Source of the DNA: JACCZX01 sp963824935
Lineage (GTDB): Bacteria; Pseudomonadota; Gammaproteobacteria; Burkholderiales; Burkholderiaceae_F
Assembly (NCBI GenBank): GCA_963824935.1
Contig: CAWGRF010000017.1
Location: 49,033-113,032, forward strand
Direction of reading: 5' to 3'
DNA length: 64,000 nt
The translations under genes were made by a program, and so were the position numbers. The notes under the pieces are model-generated. The model saw nothing but the letters and a program-made list of their open reading frames with translations. It ran no database searches and was not told the origin of the DNA. Shown one piece after another: positions 37,121-46,046 of this stretch (position 1 is its first letter; every line of letters starts with the position of its first letter).

Positions 37121-37971
37121 ACGTAGCGGGTTTTGAAGTTGGGCTCGACAAGCCGCTGTTCCTGATCGCCGGGCCATGTGTGATCGAGTCCGAGCAGATG
37201 GCAATCGATACTGCGGGCCGCTTGAAAGAGATAACAAGCAAGCTCGGCGTTCCGTTCATTTACAAGTCGAGCTATGACAAGGCCAATCGCAGCTCGGGTC
37301 AGAGCTTTCGCGGGCTAGGGATGGATGAAGGCTTGCGCATTCTTGGTGCCGTCAAAAAGCAGATCAAGGTGCCGGTGCTGACCGACGTGCACGACGAAGA
37401 TCAGATAAAGCCCGCAGCCGAGGTCGTCGACGTGCTGCAAACGCCGGCATTTCTGTGCCGGCAAACCGATTTCATTCGCGCCTGTGCAGTGTCTGGCCGA
37501 CCGGTCAACATCAAGAAGGGCCAGTTTCTCGCGCCAGGCGACATGAAGAACGTAATCGATAAAGCGCGCGATGCAGCACGTGAAGCCGGCTTAGCCGAAG
37601 ACAGGTTCATGACGTGTGAACGCGGCGCATCGTTCGGCTACAACAATCTGGTCTCCGACATGCGATCGCTGGCGATCATGCGCGAAACCAACGCGCCGGT
37701 GGTGTTCGACGCAACGCATTCCGTGCAACTGCCTGGCGGGCAGGGGACCACGAGCGGCGGACAGCGTGAGTTCGTCCCGGTGCTCGCACGCGCCGCGGTC
37801 GCGGTGGGTGTAGCGGGCGTCTTCATGGAGACGCATCCGAATCCGGCCGAAGCAAAGTCCGACGGCCCTAACGCGGTTCCGCTCGACCGCATGCACGAAC
37901 TTCTCGGCACGTTGCTCGAACTCGATCGCGCAGTGAAGCGCCAAGGTTTTATCGAGGCAAGCTTTGCTTAA
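37117..37971 (+). CDS. kdsA: 3-deoxy-8-phosphooctulonate synthase
   Basis: This makes KDO 8-phosphate from PEP and arabinose 5-phosphate for lipopolysaccharide. It contains LIAGPCVIESEQMA, FIYKSSYDKANRSSGQSFRG, TDVHDEDQIKPAAEVVDVLQ and FDATHSVQLPGGQG. The GTG at 37117 overlaps the pyrG stop. It has 284 residues. Confidence 0.98.
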   Translation: MNVAGFEVGLDKPLFLIAGPCVIESEQMAIDTAGRLKEITSKLGVPFIYKSSYDKANRSSGQSFRGLGMDEGLRILGAVKKQIKVPVLTDVHDEDQIKPAAEVVDVLQTPAFLCRQTDFIRACAVSGRPVNIKKGQFLAPGDMKNVIDKARDAAREAGLAEDRFMTCERGASFGYNNLVSDMRSLAIMRETNAPVVFDATHSVQLPGGQGTTSGGQREFVPVLARAAVAVGVAGVFMETHPNPAEAKSDGPNAVPLDRMHELLGTLLELDRAVKRQGFIEASFA

Positions 37972-37989
37972 ATCGCTTGAATCGGGTCT

Positions 37990-38014
37990 TAAATCGGGGT
38001 CTGACCCCGATTTA
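37990..38014. repeat. 25-bp near-perfect palindrome, first copy (kdsA-eno gap)
   Basis: TAAATCGGGGTC-T-GACCCCGATTTA has perfect 12-bp arms around one T. A degraded half-copy, GAATCGGGTCTT, lies directly upstream at 37979-37990. The 23-bp core at 37991-38013 is the exact reverse complement of 63915-63937. It begins 18 bases after the kdsA stop and lies 18 bases before the eno start, and could form a hairpin in the transcript. Confidence 0.8.
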
Positions 38015-38031
38015 TTTCCTATCAGAGACCT

Positions 38032-39315
38032 ATGAGCGCAATCGTCGACATCGTCGGGCGCGAGATTCTTGATTCGCGGGGTAATCCCACTGTGGAATGC
38101 GATGTATTGCTCGAGAGTGGCGTGATGGGTCGTGCCGCGGTGCCGTCGGGGGCATCGACCGGTGCGCGCGAGGCGATTGAGCTGCGCGATGCCGATGCAA
38201 GGCGCTATCGCGGAAAAGGCGTGCAAAGGGCGATCGAGAACGTCAACACCGAGATCTCAGAGGCGATCATGGGACTCGAAGCGAACGAGCAGGCGTTTCT
38301 CGATCGCACACTGATCGAGCTCGACGGTACCGAGAACAAAGCAAGGCTTGGTGCCAACGCGATGCTGGCTGTGTCGATCGCAGTGGCGAAGGCGGCCGCC
38401 GACGAATTGGGACTGCCGCTGTATCGCTACTTCGGGGGCAGCGGTGCGATGCAGATGCCGGTGCCGATGATGAACGTAATCAATGGCGGCGCGCATGCCA
38501 ACAACAATCTCGATCTGCAGGAGTTCATGATCGTGCCGGTCGGTGCGCCGACATTTTCCGAGGCCGTGCGTTACGGCGCGGAGGTGTTTCACGCGCTGAG
38601 GCAGCTGATCGACAAAGCAGGCATGAGCACTGCGGTCGGCGACGAAGGCGGGTTTGCTCCCAACGTGAAGAACCACGAAGCGGCGATCCAGATGATCCTG
38701 CAGGCGATCGGTGATGCCGGTTACACGGCCGGAACGGACGTTGCGCTGGCGCTCGACTGCGCAGCGAGCGAATTTTTCAAGGACGGTGTTTACCGAATCG
38801 ATAGCGAGGGGATGGCGCTGTCCGCCGCCGACTGGACGAGCATGCTTGCCAGCTGGTGCGACAAGTATCCAATCCTGTCGATCGAAGATGGCATGGCGGA
38901 AAATGATTGGGCAGGGTGGGAACAGCTCACGCACAAGCTCGGTGAGCACGTGCAACTTGTCGGTGACGATGTGTTCGTGACCAACACCGCACTGCTGCGC
39001 GAGGGAATCCGCCGCGGCATTGCGAACTCGGTTCTGATCAAGATCAACCAGATCGGCACGCTGACTGAAACTTTTGCCGCGATCGAAATGGCGAAGCGCG
39101 CCGGTTATACGTCGGTGATCAGTCACCGCTCCGGTGAAACCGAAGACACGACGATCGCCGATATCGCCGTCGGCACCAATGCGCTGCAGATCAAGACGGG
39201 CTCGCTGAGCCGCTCCGATCGCATCGCGAAGTACAACCAGCTGCTGCGCATCGAGGAAGACCTGGGCGACGTGGCCAGCTATCCCGGACGCGATGCGTTC
39301 TACAACCTGCGCTGA
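38032..39315 (+). CDS. eno: enolase (phosphopyruvate hydratase)
   Basis: This interconverts 2-phosphoglycerate and PEP in glycolysis and is often a degradosome partner. It shows REILDSRGNPTVECDVLL, SGASTGAREAIELRD, LGANAMLAVSIAVAKAAA, GDEGGFAPN, the metal-binding SIEDGMAENDW, LIKINQIGTLTET and SHRSGETEDTTIAD. It has 427 residues. A long minus-strand open frame across it is only a shadow. Confidence 0.98.
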   Translation: MSAIVDIVGREILDSRGNPTVECDVLLESGVMGRAAVPSGASTGAREAIELRDADARRYRGKGVQRAIENVNTEISEAIMGLEANEQAFLDRTLIELDGTENKARLGANAMLAVSIAVAKAAADELGLPLYRYFGGSGAMQMPVPMMNVINGGAHANNNLDLQEFMIVPVGAPTFSEAVRYGAEVFHALRQLIDKAGMSTAVGDEGGFAPNVKNHEAAIQMILQAIGDAGYTAGTDVALALDCAASEFFKDGVYRIDSEGMALSAADWTSMLASWCDKYPILSIEDGMAENDWAGWEQLTHKLGEHVQLVGDDVFVTNTALLREGIRRGIANSVLIKINQIGTLTETFAAIEMAKRAGYTSVISHRSGETEDTTIADIAVGTNALQIKTGSLSRSDRIAKYNQLLRIEEDLGDVASYPGRDAFYNLR

Positions 39316-39333
39316 GCGAGTTCGATAACGACG

Positions 39334-39639
39334 ATGCGCCTGCTGGCTCTGGTCCTTGCCGCACTGCTGATTGCGATTCAGTGGCCGCTGTGGTTCGGCA
39401 AGGGTGGCTGGCTGCGCGTCTGGGACCTCGAGCGGCAGCTGACCGCGCAACGCGGTGTCAATGGCGCGCTGGCAGCGCGCAACGCAGAGCTCGCGGCCGA
39501 AGTGGCCAGCCTGCGCGAGGGTCGCGAAGCCATTGAAGAACGCGCGCGGCACGAGTTGAACATGGTGCGCGATGGCGAGGTGTTCTTCCAGATCGTGACC
39601 CCCAAGACGGAGAGCGCGGCACAGACGCCCGGCCGGTAG
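39334..39639 (+). CDS. ftsB: cell division protein FtsB
   Basis: This small bitopic divisome protein acts with FtsQ and FtsL. One N-terminal transmembrane helix (LLALVLAALLIAIQWPLWFG) is followed by the typical WLRVWDLERQL and a coiled coil to about residue 70, then the conserved ARHELNMVRDGEVFFQIV. It has 101 residues, immediately after eno as in other betaproteobacteria. Confidence 0.95.
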   Translation: MRLLALVLAALLIAIQWPLWFGKGGWLRVWDLERQLTAQRGVNGALAARNAELAAEVASLREGREAIEERARHELNMVRDGEVFFQIVTPKTESAAQTPGR

Positions 39640-39713
39640 TGCGAGCTCATGGGCACGACTGTTGCCGTCCTCTTCAATGCGGGCAACAGGATCCGCATTA
39701 AAGGGAGTTGACG

Positions 39714-39911
39714 ATGAACTGGGACAGAATTGAAGGAAACTGGAAGCAATTTAAGGGTAAGGCCAAGGAGCGCTGGGGCGATCTGACCGACGATAGCCTC
39801 GAGTCCATCGAGGGCCGGCGCGATCAGCTGGTCGGCAAGGTGCAGGAGCAATACGGCGTCGCGCGCGACGAAGCGGATCGGCAAGTGCGCGACTGGGAGC
39901 GCACGCTCTAA
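39714..39911 (+). CDS. CsbD family stress-response protein
   Basis: This is a 65-residue hydrophilic protein: MNWDRIEGNWKQFKGKAKER, then WGDLTDD, and GKVQEQYG, the CsbD signature. CsbD proteins rise in general stress; their biochemical role is unknown. The ATG at 39714 has AAAGGGAG upstream. It has its own 74-base 5' gap and a terminator behind it, so it is probably a single-gene unit. Confidence 0.92.
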   Translation: MNWDRIEGNWKQFKGKAKERWGDLTDDSLESIEGRRDQLVGKVQEQYGVARDEADRQVRDWERTL

Positions 39912-39934
39912 AGCTAGCGCGCATTCATGGCGGG

Positions 39935-39967
39935 CCCGGACGGCGCAAGCCGCTCCGGGTTTCTTTT
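39935..39967 (+). terminator. rho-independent terminator after csbD-like gene
   Basis: The arms CCCGGACGGC (39935-39944) and GCCGCTCCGGG (39949-39959) pair with a one-base bulge around a GCAA tetraloop, followed by TTTCTTTT. It lies 23 bases past the stop. Confidence 0.85.
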
Positions 39968-40008
39968 GGCGCAGGCCAGCGTAAGCTGATGCTTCAGCGA
40001 TCACCGCC

Positions 40009-41346
40009 ATGAATCTCCATCGCTTGCTGAAGGAACGCGAAGCGCGCGGCGTACCGCTGCGCGTCGGGCTGATCGGCGCCGGCAAGTTCGGGTCGATGTA
40101 TCTATCCCAGGTACGGCACACCCCCGGTGTGCGGGTAACCGCGATCGCCGACCTCGATCCGACACGCGCGCGGCAATCGCTGCGGCGAGTCGGCTGGCCA
40201 GACAGTGCAATCAGCTCCCTGAACTTCTTCAGCGACTCGCGCGCGCTGATCGAAAAGCCGGACATCGATATCGTCATAGATTCGACCGGCTCGCCGAGCG
40301 CCGGTATCGCGCACGTGCTCGCGTGTTGTGAGCACGGAAAGCACATCGTGATGGTCAACGTCGAAGCCGACGCACTCGCCGGCCCGTTGTTGGCGCAGCG
40401 GGCACGCGAAGCCGGCATCGTGTACTCGCTGGCCTATGGCGATCAGCCAGCGTTGATATGCGAGCTGGTCGACTGGGCGCGCGCGTGCGGATTCGAAGTG
40501 ATCGCCGCGGGCAAGGGCACGAAGTATCTGCCTGCGTATCACGCGTCGACACCGCAGACGGTGTGGGGGCACTACGGACTCACCGCGGACGATGCGAAGA
40601 GTGGCGGACTGAACGCGCAGATGTTCAATTCGTTTCTGGACGGGACCAAGAGCGCGATCGAAATGTGCTCAGTGTCGAACGCCACCGGACTGACCGCGCC
40701 CGACGGGCTGTCGTTTCCGCCGTGCAGCGTCGATGAGCTGCCGGAACTATTACGGCCGCGGACCGAGGGTGGCGTGCTGCATCACCGCGGACAAGTCGAA
40801 GTGATTTCGAGTCTGCAGCGCGATGGAACACCGGTGTCCAGAGATCTACGCTGGGGCGTGTATGTCGTCTTTGCAGGTGGCAGCGACTATGTCGAGCGCT
40901 GTTTCAGGGAGTACGGGCTGGTGACCGATCGCAGTGGACAGTACGCGGCGCTTTACAAGCCGTTTCACCTGATCGGGCTCGAGCTCGGCATCAGCGTCGC
41001 GAGCGTGGGCTTGCGCGATGAGCCGACCGGTGCGCCGATAGGCTTTAACGCGGATGTGGTGGCGACCGCGAAACGCGATCTCGCCGCAGGTGAAACCTTG
41101 GACGGCGAGGGCGGCTACACCGTCTACGGCAAGGTGATGCCGGCGGACGAATCGATGCGGATCGGCGGCTTGCCGCTAGGACTCGCGCACAACGTGAAAC
41201 TTGTAGGCGCCGTGATGGCCGGTCAGCAAATAACGTGGAACGACATCGAGATCGCTGAAAGCGAGCCCGCAGTCGCGTTCCGCCGTTCGATGGAGCGGGC
41301 GATCGCGATGCCCGAGAACGAACCGCTCGTCGCGCGTGTGGCCTGA
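40009..41346 (+). CDS. predicted NAD(P)-dependent oxidoreductase with C-terminal SAF domain (COG4091 type)
   Basis: The N-terminal Rossmann domain has VGLIGAGKFGSMY (residues 19-31) and VTAIADLDPTRARQ, with DIVIDSTGSPSAG as in homoserine-dehydrogenase-like enzymes. The middle has DQPALICELVDWARACGFEV and AGKGTKYLPAYH. The C-terminal part from about residue 355 (ATAKRDLAAGETLDGEGGYT) resembles a SAF domain. It has 445 residues. The substrate is unknown. It follows the csbD terminator and appears to stand alone. Confidence 0.8.
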   Translation: MNLHRLLKEREARGVPLRVGLIGAGKFGSMYLSQVRHTPGVRVTAIADLDPTRARQSLRRVGWPDSAISSLNFFSDSRALIEKPDIDIVIDSTGSPSAGIAHVLACCEHGKHIVMVNVEADALAGPLLAQRAREAGIVYSLAYGDQPALICELVDWARACGFEVIAAGKGTKYLPAYHASTPQTVWGHYGLTADDAKSGGLNAQMFNSFLDGTKSAIEMCSVSNATGLTAPDGLSFPPCSVDELPELLRPRTEGGVLHHRGQVEVISSLQRDGTPVSRDLRWGVYVVFAGGSDYVERCFREYGLVTDRSGQYAALYKPFHLIGLELGISVASVGLRDEPTGAPIGFNADVVATAKRDLAAGETLDGEGGYTVYGKVMPADESMRIGGLPLGLAHNVKLVGAVMAGQQITWNDIEIAESEPAVAFRRSMERAIAMPENEPLVARVA

Positions 41347-41380
41347 GCGCACAAGCCGAAGATCTTCGGGCTTCGCTACG

Positions 41381-41677
41381 TCACGGACTGCCTACACCCT
41401 CGATGGCGACAAGCGTGGACTTGGCCGCGCGCTGCCGTAGTTCAAGAAGCGGACGATACTCGGGTGAGTGGTACCAGGCCTTCAGTTGAGCCATATCGGC
41501 AAACTTGAGGATCACCATTCGCTTCGGCACCCAATCGCCCTCCAGCACTTCGGCCGCACCACCGCGCGCCAGGTAGCAGCCGCCATACGCTTCGATCGTT
41601 GCGGATACCTCGTTCCTGTATTGCTCGTATTCCACGGGATCGGTGATTTCAACGTTGGCGAACATGTAAGCCGCCAT
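41381..41677 (-). CDS. DUF1330 family protein
   Basis: This is a small ferredoxin-like dimeric barrel protein. It shows AAYMFANVEITDPVEYEQYR, ARGGAAEVLEGDWVPKRMVI, then LKFADMAQLKAWYHSPEYRP, as in DUF1330. I chose the ATG at 41677 because AGGAGGA lies seven bases upstream on the coding strand; the ATG at 41683 is too close to it. It has 98 residues. Function is unknown. Confidence 0.88.
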   Translation of the reverse strand: MAAYMFANVEITDPVEYEQYRNEVSATIEAYGGCYLARGGAAEVLEGDWVPKRMVILKFADMAQLKAWYHSPEYRPLLELRQRAAKSTLVAIEGVGSP

Positions 41678-41832
41678 GGTCATTCCTCCTGCGCGCAGAC
41701 GGGACTGACGAACATCGTACGTCACGTCCCATTTCTGCAGGAAGCGCTGCGCGAATCGTGTCAAACCGGCGTCCACCTGCCATTGAGCGACGTAGACTCA
41801 GGGGACTCGTGAAGGGGGTAAGGGGAGCCGCG

Positions 41833-43077
41833 ATGTCCCATCTCGAAGGGCCGCTGCCGCCAACGGAGCGCATAGCCACGCTCGATATCGTGCGCGGCTT
41901 TGCGCTGCTGGGCATCTTGATCATGAACATGCCCGGCTTTACCAACTCGTTCTTTATCGAAGCTGACGGCTCCCATATCTGGACGAGCCCGATAGATCGC
42001 ACCGCCGAGGTCGTGCGCGACATGCTGTTCTCGGGCAAGTTCAACAGCATGTTCAGCCTGTTGTTCGGCATCGGCTTCACGATCCAGTTCGCCCGCATGC
42101 AGCAGCTTGCGCCGGGACAAGCGACGCAACTGTATGTACGCCGGCTGATCGTGCTGCTGGCTCTTGGCTTGTTGCACGCGATGGTGTTCTGGACCGGAGA
42201 CGTGCTGCACGTCTACGCAATACTCGGTCTCGCGCTACTCGTGCTATTGCGGCGCGCGAGCAATCGTGTGATCGTCGCTCTGATTGTGTTGTGCCTGCTC
42301 TACCCCGTGGCGTCTGGCTTCACGCGTTTGCTCGTGATGACGCCCGAGATCACCGCACGACTGGTCGTCGAAGCCAAGGCTTTTGAAGCGTCCAACAACC
42401 TGGCCTACGGTAGCGGTTCATTCATCGACGCGGCACGCGAACATGCGCGCGAGTTTGTCTACTCCTACGATAACGTGTGGTCGGCCTGGAGCAACCTGGG
42501 CTTCTTCGTGCAGATGGCTACGACGATGCTGATCGGCTTCCTGATCGGACGCAACAATTGGATACGCCGGATCCCCGAATTGATGCCGTGGGTGCGGCGG
42601 CTGCAGTGGTGGGCGCTGGGTATCGGCATCGCGTGTTCGCTGATCTTTGGCTTCATTTTCCAGATCGACCGCGTGCCAGGGCCGACGCCACTGAAGGTGC
42701 TCGGCAGCATCACCTACGTGCTGAGCCGGCTCGGGCTGATGGTGTTCTATGTCCTTACCATCGTGCGTCTGGCGCAGTTGCCCGCATGGCAGAAACGGTT
42801 TGCGCCTATGGCGGCAGCTGGACGCGCGCCGCTTACGAACTACCTGATGCAAACCGCCATATGCACAACGCTTTTTTACGGCTGGGGCTTCGGCTGGTGG
42901 GGTCAGGTCGGGCCGGCGTTGCAACTCGCGCTCGCCTTCGCTATTTTTTTCCTGGTGCAAGTGCCGTTGAGCTCGCTATGGTTTCGGCGCTTCGACTACG
43001 GACCGCTCGAACACTTGTGGCGCGTGCTCACCTATGGGCGGCGACTGCCGAAGCAAGCTACGGCTGCGGTCGGATAA
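41833..43077 (+). CDS. DUF418 family membrane protein
   Basis: This is a polytopic inner-membrane protein with about ten hydrophobic helices. The N-terminus ERIATLDIVRGFALLGILIM and the later FSLLFGIGFTIQF fit the YeiB/DUF418 group. The C-terminal DUF418 region has GRAPLTNYLMQTAICTTLFY and ends PLEHLWRVLTYG. The ATG at 41833 has AGGGGAG upstream at good spacing. It has 414 residues. It is divergent from the DUF1330 gene, and the transported or modified molecule is unknown. Confidence 0.87.
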   Translation: MSHLEGPLPPTERIATLDIVRGFALLGILIMNMPGFTNSFFIEADGSHIWTSPIDRTAEVVRDMLFSGKFNSMFSLLFGIGFTIQFARMQQLAPGQATQLYVRRLIVLLALGLLHAMVFWTGDVLHVYAILGLALLVLLRRASNRVIVALIVLCLLYPVASGFTRLLVMTPEITARLVVEAKAFEASNNLAYGSGSFIDAAREHAREFVYSYDNVWSAWSNLGFFVQMATTMLIGFLIGRNNWIRRIPELMPWVRRLQWWALGIGIACSLIFGFIFQIDRVPGPTPLKVLGSITYVLSRLGLMVFYVLTIVRLAQLPAWQKRFAPMAAAGRAPLTNYLMQTAICTTLFYGWGFGWWGQVGPALQLALAFAIFFLVQVPLSSLWFRRFDYGPLEHLWRVLTYGRRLPKQATAAVG

Positions 43078-43080
43078 GCC

Positions 43081-43963
43081 ATGCCGGACACGCTGCAGCG
43101 AATCACCGAAGTCAATGCTGCCACGTTTGAAGACGAGGACTGGCGTATCGGGCTAAACGACTATTCGCGCGTCTTTCTCGCCGAAGGCGATTCGTGGTTC
43201 AGCTACGGATCGACCAAGTTCCGAAATGTGCCGTCAGCGCTGAAATTCCCCTACAAGGCGTGCGCACTGAACATCGCCGAGCCGGGCGACACATTACGGC
43301 GCATGCACGAGACGACGCGCAATCCTGACTTCTACCGGTATCTTCAGAACCGCGGCGGACGTCGCTGGAGCGCGATCCTGCTCTCGGGCGGTGGCAACGA
43401 TCTGCTCGACGCCGTGTGGAATCCGCGGATTCAAAGCTCCGAGATTCTGACTCAGCCGGCATTGCCTGATCAGATCGATCAGGCCAATCTGCGTTCTGTG
43501 ATCAACGAGGAAGCGATGGCGGCGCTGCTCGATTACATCAAACTCAATATCGCGCAGATCGTCACCGAGGGCCGCGACGGTAACGGCAGCAACAGCCGCG
43601 ATGTTCCGCTATTCATGCATACGTACGCTTTGGTGCAGCCGCGCAACGCGCCGGTGCCGATCTTCGGCCAAGGCCCATGGCTGTATCCCGCGTGCGTGTG
43701 GCTCGGAATTCATCCCTCGCTCTGGCTTGATCTGAGTAGACTGCTGCTGCAGGAGCTGGCCGATTGCTTGAAGTCAGTCGCGCTGCCGCACTTTCACGTG
43801 ATCGATACGTTGAGCACGCCGATGACGTTGACTCCCGCAGCTGCTTGGGACCACCGGAGATTCGAACGATTGGGAGAACGAAATCCATCCCAATCGCGGC
43901 GGTTACAACAAACTGGCCGCTATCTGGTCGGCTGAAATCGACCAGCAACTCGGGCTACCGTAG
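43081..43963 (+). CDS. SGNH/GDSL-type hydrolase (one frameshift near the C-terminus)
   Basis: A lipase/esterase-like fold is suggested by block I FLAEGDSWFSYG (the Ser in GDSW) and block III SGGGNDLL. The final block is out of frame: near 43844 (GCAGCTGCTTGG) a net +1 shift occurs, and the next frame gives GTTGDSNDWENEIHPNRGGY, then NKLAAIW with the expected Asp and His. Joined, it gives about 293 residues and ends at 43963. It starts three bases after the DUF418 stop, and its 3' end overlaps hslO tail-to-tail by 44 bases. Confidence 0.82.
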
Positions 43964-44894
43964 CCGTTCTCGGCATCAATGCCTTGTTCCGCCATCGGCC
44001 GGCAATATCGGCGCTTTCAATACCACGCGCGAACAAGTGTGCCGCATCGACCGGATCGAATGAATACTGTCGGCCGCAAAATTCGCACGTGACGCCGACC
44101 GATCCCTGCTCGGCGACGATCGAGTCGACTTCTTCCTGACCTAGAGAAACCAGCATTTTTCCGATGCGCTCGCGCGAGCAGGTGCATTGGAAGCGCGGTA
44201 TCAGCGGCGCATACTGCTCGAGCGATTCCTGCCAGAACAGCCGGTGCATCAACTCGTCAGGCACGAGATTGAGCAGCTCGCTGGATGTGACGGTCTGCGC
44301 CAGCGCAACCACGCGCTCCCATGCATCGTCGTCGCTCCGCGGCGCGTGCCCACCGTCGTCCGGCAAGCGCTGCAACAACAATCCTGCGGCGGCATCCGGA
44401 TTCGACGCAAGCCAGAGCCGCGTTTCAAGTTGCTCGCTTTGGCGCATGTAGGTTTGCAGGATTTCAGCCACGCTGTCGCCTTCGAGCGCGACGATGCCCT
44501 GATACGGTTGTTGCCCGGGCAGCGGATCATTCGGGTCGAGCGTGATCGCGAAGCGACCGCGCCCATTGCGGTTCACGAGCTCGCGCAGTGAGATGTCGTC
44601 GGCGATCGGTTCATCGCGCACCTTGGCGGTGGCGCGTAACGCAAGATCGGGCTGGCATTCGACGACCAGCAATTGCAGCGGGCCGTCGCCATAGACCTGC
44701 ATCACCAGCGCGCCATCGAACTTGATAGTGGTTGCGAGCAGTGCAGCTGCGGCGACCATTTCTCCCAACACATGCATCACAGGCGGTGGATACGGCTGAT
44801 GCGAAACCATCTCGCGCCAGGCGGCGCCCAGCTGCACGAGCTCGCCGCGGGCACGCACGCCATTGAATGCAAACTTCAACAACCGATCCGACAT
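43920..44894 (-). CDS. hslO: Hsp33 redox-regulated chaperone
   Basis: This holdase is activated by oxidation of its zinc-binding cysteines. FAFNGVRARGELVQL is at the N-terminus, and GVALEGDS-type sequence (GIVALEGDSVAEILQTYMRQ, then SEQLETRLWL) is in the middle. The redox switch is CTCS and CEFCGRQYSF. It has 324 residues, about 30 more than usual: after DPVDAAHLF the protein continues with ARGIESADIAGRWRNKALMP and more basic sequence, so a stop may have been lost. That extension overlaps the SGNH gene. Confidence 0.93.
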   Translation of the reverse strand: MSDRLLKFAFNGVRARGELVQLGAAWREMVSHQPYPPPVMHVLGEMVAAAALLATTIKFDGALVMQVYGDGPLQLLVVECQPDLALRATAKVRDEPIADDISLRELVNRNGRGRFAITLDPNDPLPGQQPYQGIVALEGDSVAEILQTYMRQSEQLETRLWLASNPDAAAGLLLQRLPDDGGHAPRSDDDAWERVVALAQTVTSSELLNLVPDELMHRLFWQESLEQYAPLIPRFQCTCSRERIGKMLVSLGQEEVDSIVAEQGSVGVTCEFCGRQYSFDPVDAAHLFARGIESADIAGRWRNKALMPRTATVARVAGRFQPTR

Positions 44895-44917
44895 CGACGA
44901 GCGCTGACCGATCTGCC

Positions 44918-45442
44918 TCAGCTAACGCGCTTCAGGTCGCTGCGATACGCAGTCGCGCGCCGCACATAGCTTTCGCTATCGCGCTTCATGCGCTCGAAAT
45001 CCGCGGGATCGAGTTGCCGGATCACCTTGCCCGGCGCTCCGATCACCAGCGAACCGTCGGGAATCTGCTTGCCCTCGGTGATCACCGCGCCAGCGCCGAT
45101 CAGACAGTTACGCCCGATCACGGCACCGTTCAGTATCACCGCCTGAATACCGATCAAGGAGGCGTCGCCGATCGTGCAGCCGTGCAGCATCGCCTGATGG
45201 CCGACAGTGACGCTGCGGCCGATCGTCAGCGGGAATCCCGGATCGGTATGCAGCACTGCACCCTCCTGAACGTTGCTGTCTTCGCCGATCTGGATCGGCT
45301 CATTGTCTGCGCGCAGCGTCGCATTGGGCCAGATACTGACGCGCGCGCCGAGAATCACCGTGCCGATGATCGTGGCGGTGTCGAACACATAGGCGCTCGG
45401 ATCAATCTGCGGGACGCGGTCGCCCAAGTGATAAATCCCCAT
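44918..45442 (-). CDS. gamma carbonic anhydrase family protein
   Basis: This is a left-handed beta-helix hexapeptide-repeat protein (YrdA/PaaY type), probably trimeric. It has SNVQEGAVLHTDPGFPLTIG, SVTVGHQAMLHGC with metal-ligand histidines, and IGIQAVILNGAVIGRNCLIG. The ATG at 45442 (MGIYHLGDRVPQIDPSAYVF) gives exactly 174 residues; a longer frame to 45514 is disfavoured. Carbonic anhydrase activity is often absent in such homologues. It is upstream of hslO by 23 bases. Confidence 0.92.
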   Translation of the reverse strand: MGIYHLGDRVPQIDPSAYVFDTATIIGTVILGARVSIWPNATLRADNEPIQIGEDSNVQEGAVLHTDPGFPLTIGRSVTVGHQAMLHGCTIGDASLIGIQAVILNGAVIGRNCLIGAGAVITEGKQIPDGSLVIGAPGKVIRQLDPADFERMKRDSESYVRRATAYRSDLKRVS

Positions 45443-45604
45443 TTTTGCGAGTTTAGCGGCGTCGTCCAGCGCGGCTGGATCGCTGGTGGACTTGATCCGC
45501 ACGTGCGTGATCAAGGTGCGGATTAGCCGAAGCCCGCTATCGCTTCGAAGGGGGATCGAATCGGCTGCGGGCGACCGATACAGTGCTTGTCAACGGGAGA
45601 TGGA

Positions 45605-45964
45605 ATGAACTGGGTTACTTTCTTGAATGCACCGGTGGGCGAATTGCTGTGGAAGAAGAAGCAGGATTTGCGCCGTCGCGAAGACAGCAAGCCGCCGATC
45701 GGCGCCACCATCTGTTGCGCCGGCTTGCGTATGGGCGTCCAGGCGGGCCTCAGTGAGGAACTGTGGCGTTGGCTGGTGGGCTTGGGCTGGCGTGAGCTTG
45801 CGCCGGGTGAGGACCGGCTGCGACTAAAGCCGCTGCCGACTACGTTGGTGACGCGCCTGTTCGACGCCCAGCCTGAGGAGCGTGAGCGGGTGCTGACGAG
45901 TGCGATTCGCCAGGTGACGCGTCGGCCAAGCGCCACGGTGGTCGAACGTGTGGTGGTTTCCTGA
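45605..45964 (+). CDS. hypothetical protein, tandem paralogue A
   Basis: I do not recognise a family. The 119-residue soluble protein begins MNWVTFLNAPVGELLWKKKQ. Its central part, PPIGATICCAGLRMGVQAGL followed by SEELWRWLVGLGWREL, then TLVTRLFDAQPEERERVL and SAIRQVTRRP, aligns along its whole length with the next gene. The ATG at 45605 follows GGGAGATGG. No signal peptide or membrane helix is visible. The basic, tryptophan-containing core could bind another protein or nucleic acid, but this is a guess. Confidence 0.7.
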   Translation: MNWVTFLNAPVGELLWKKKQDLRRREDSKPPIGATICCAGLRMGVQAGLSEELWRWLVGLGWRELAPGEDRLRLKPLPTTLVTRLFDAQPEERERVLTSAIRQVTRRPSATVVERVVVS

Positions 45965-46046
45965 CGAAAGCATTCCCTCTAGCAGATTCGGGGGATTCGG
46001 GGTCATCCGACCGCCGCTAAATTCGGGCTAACCGGAGGCTGCACTT

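Noticed and set aside
38257..39552. 431-codon open frame on the minus strand across eno and ftsB
   Set aside because: Enolase and FtsB are both clearly recognised on the plus strand, and this frame has no motif of its own.
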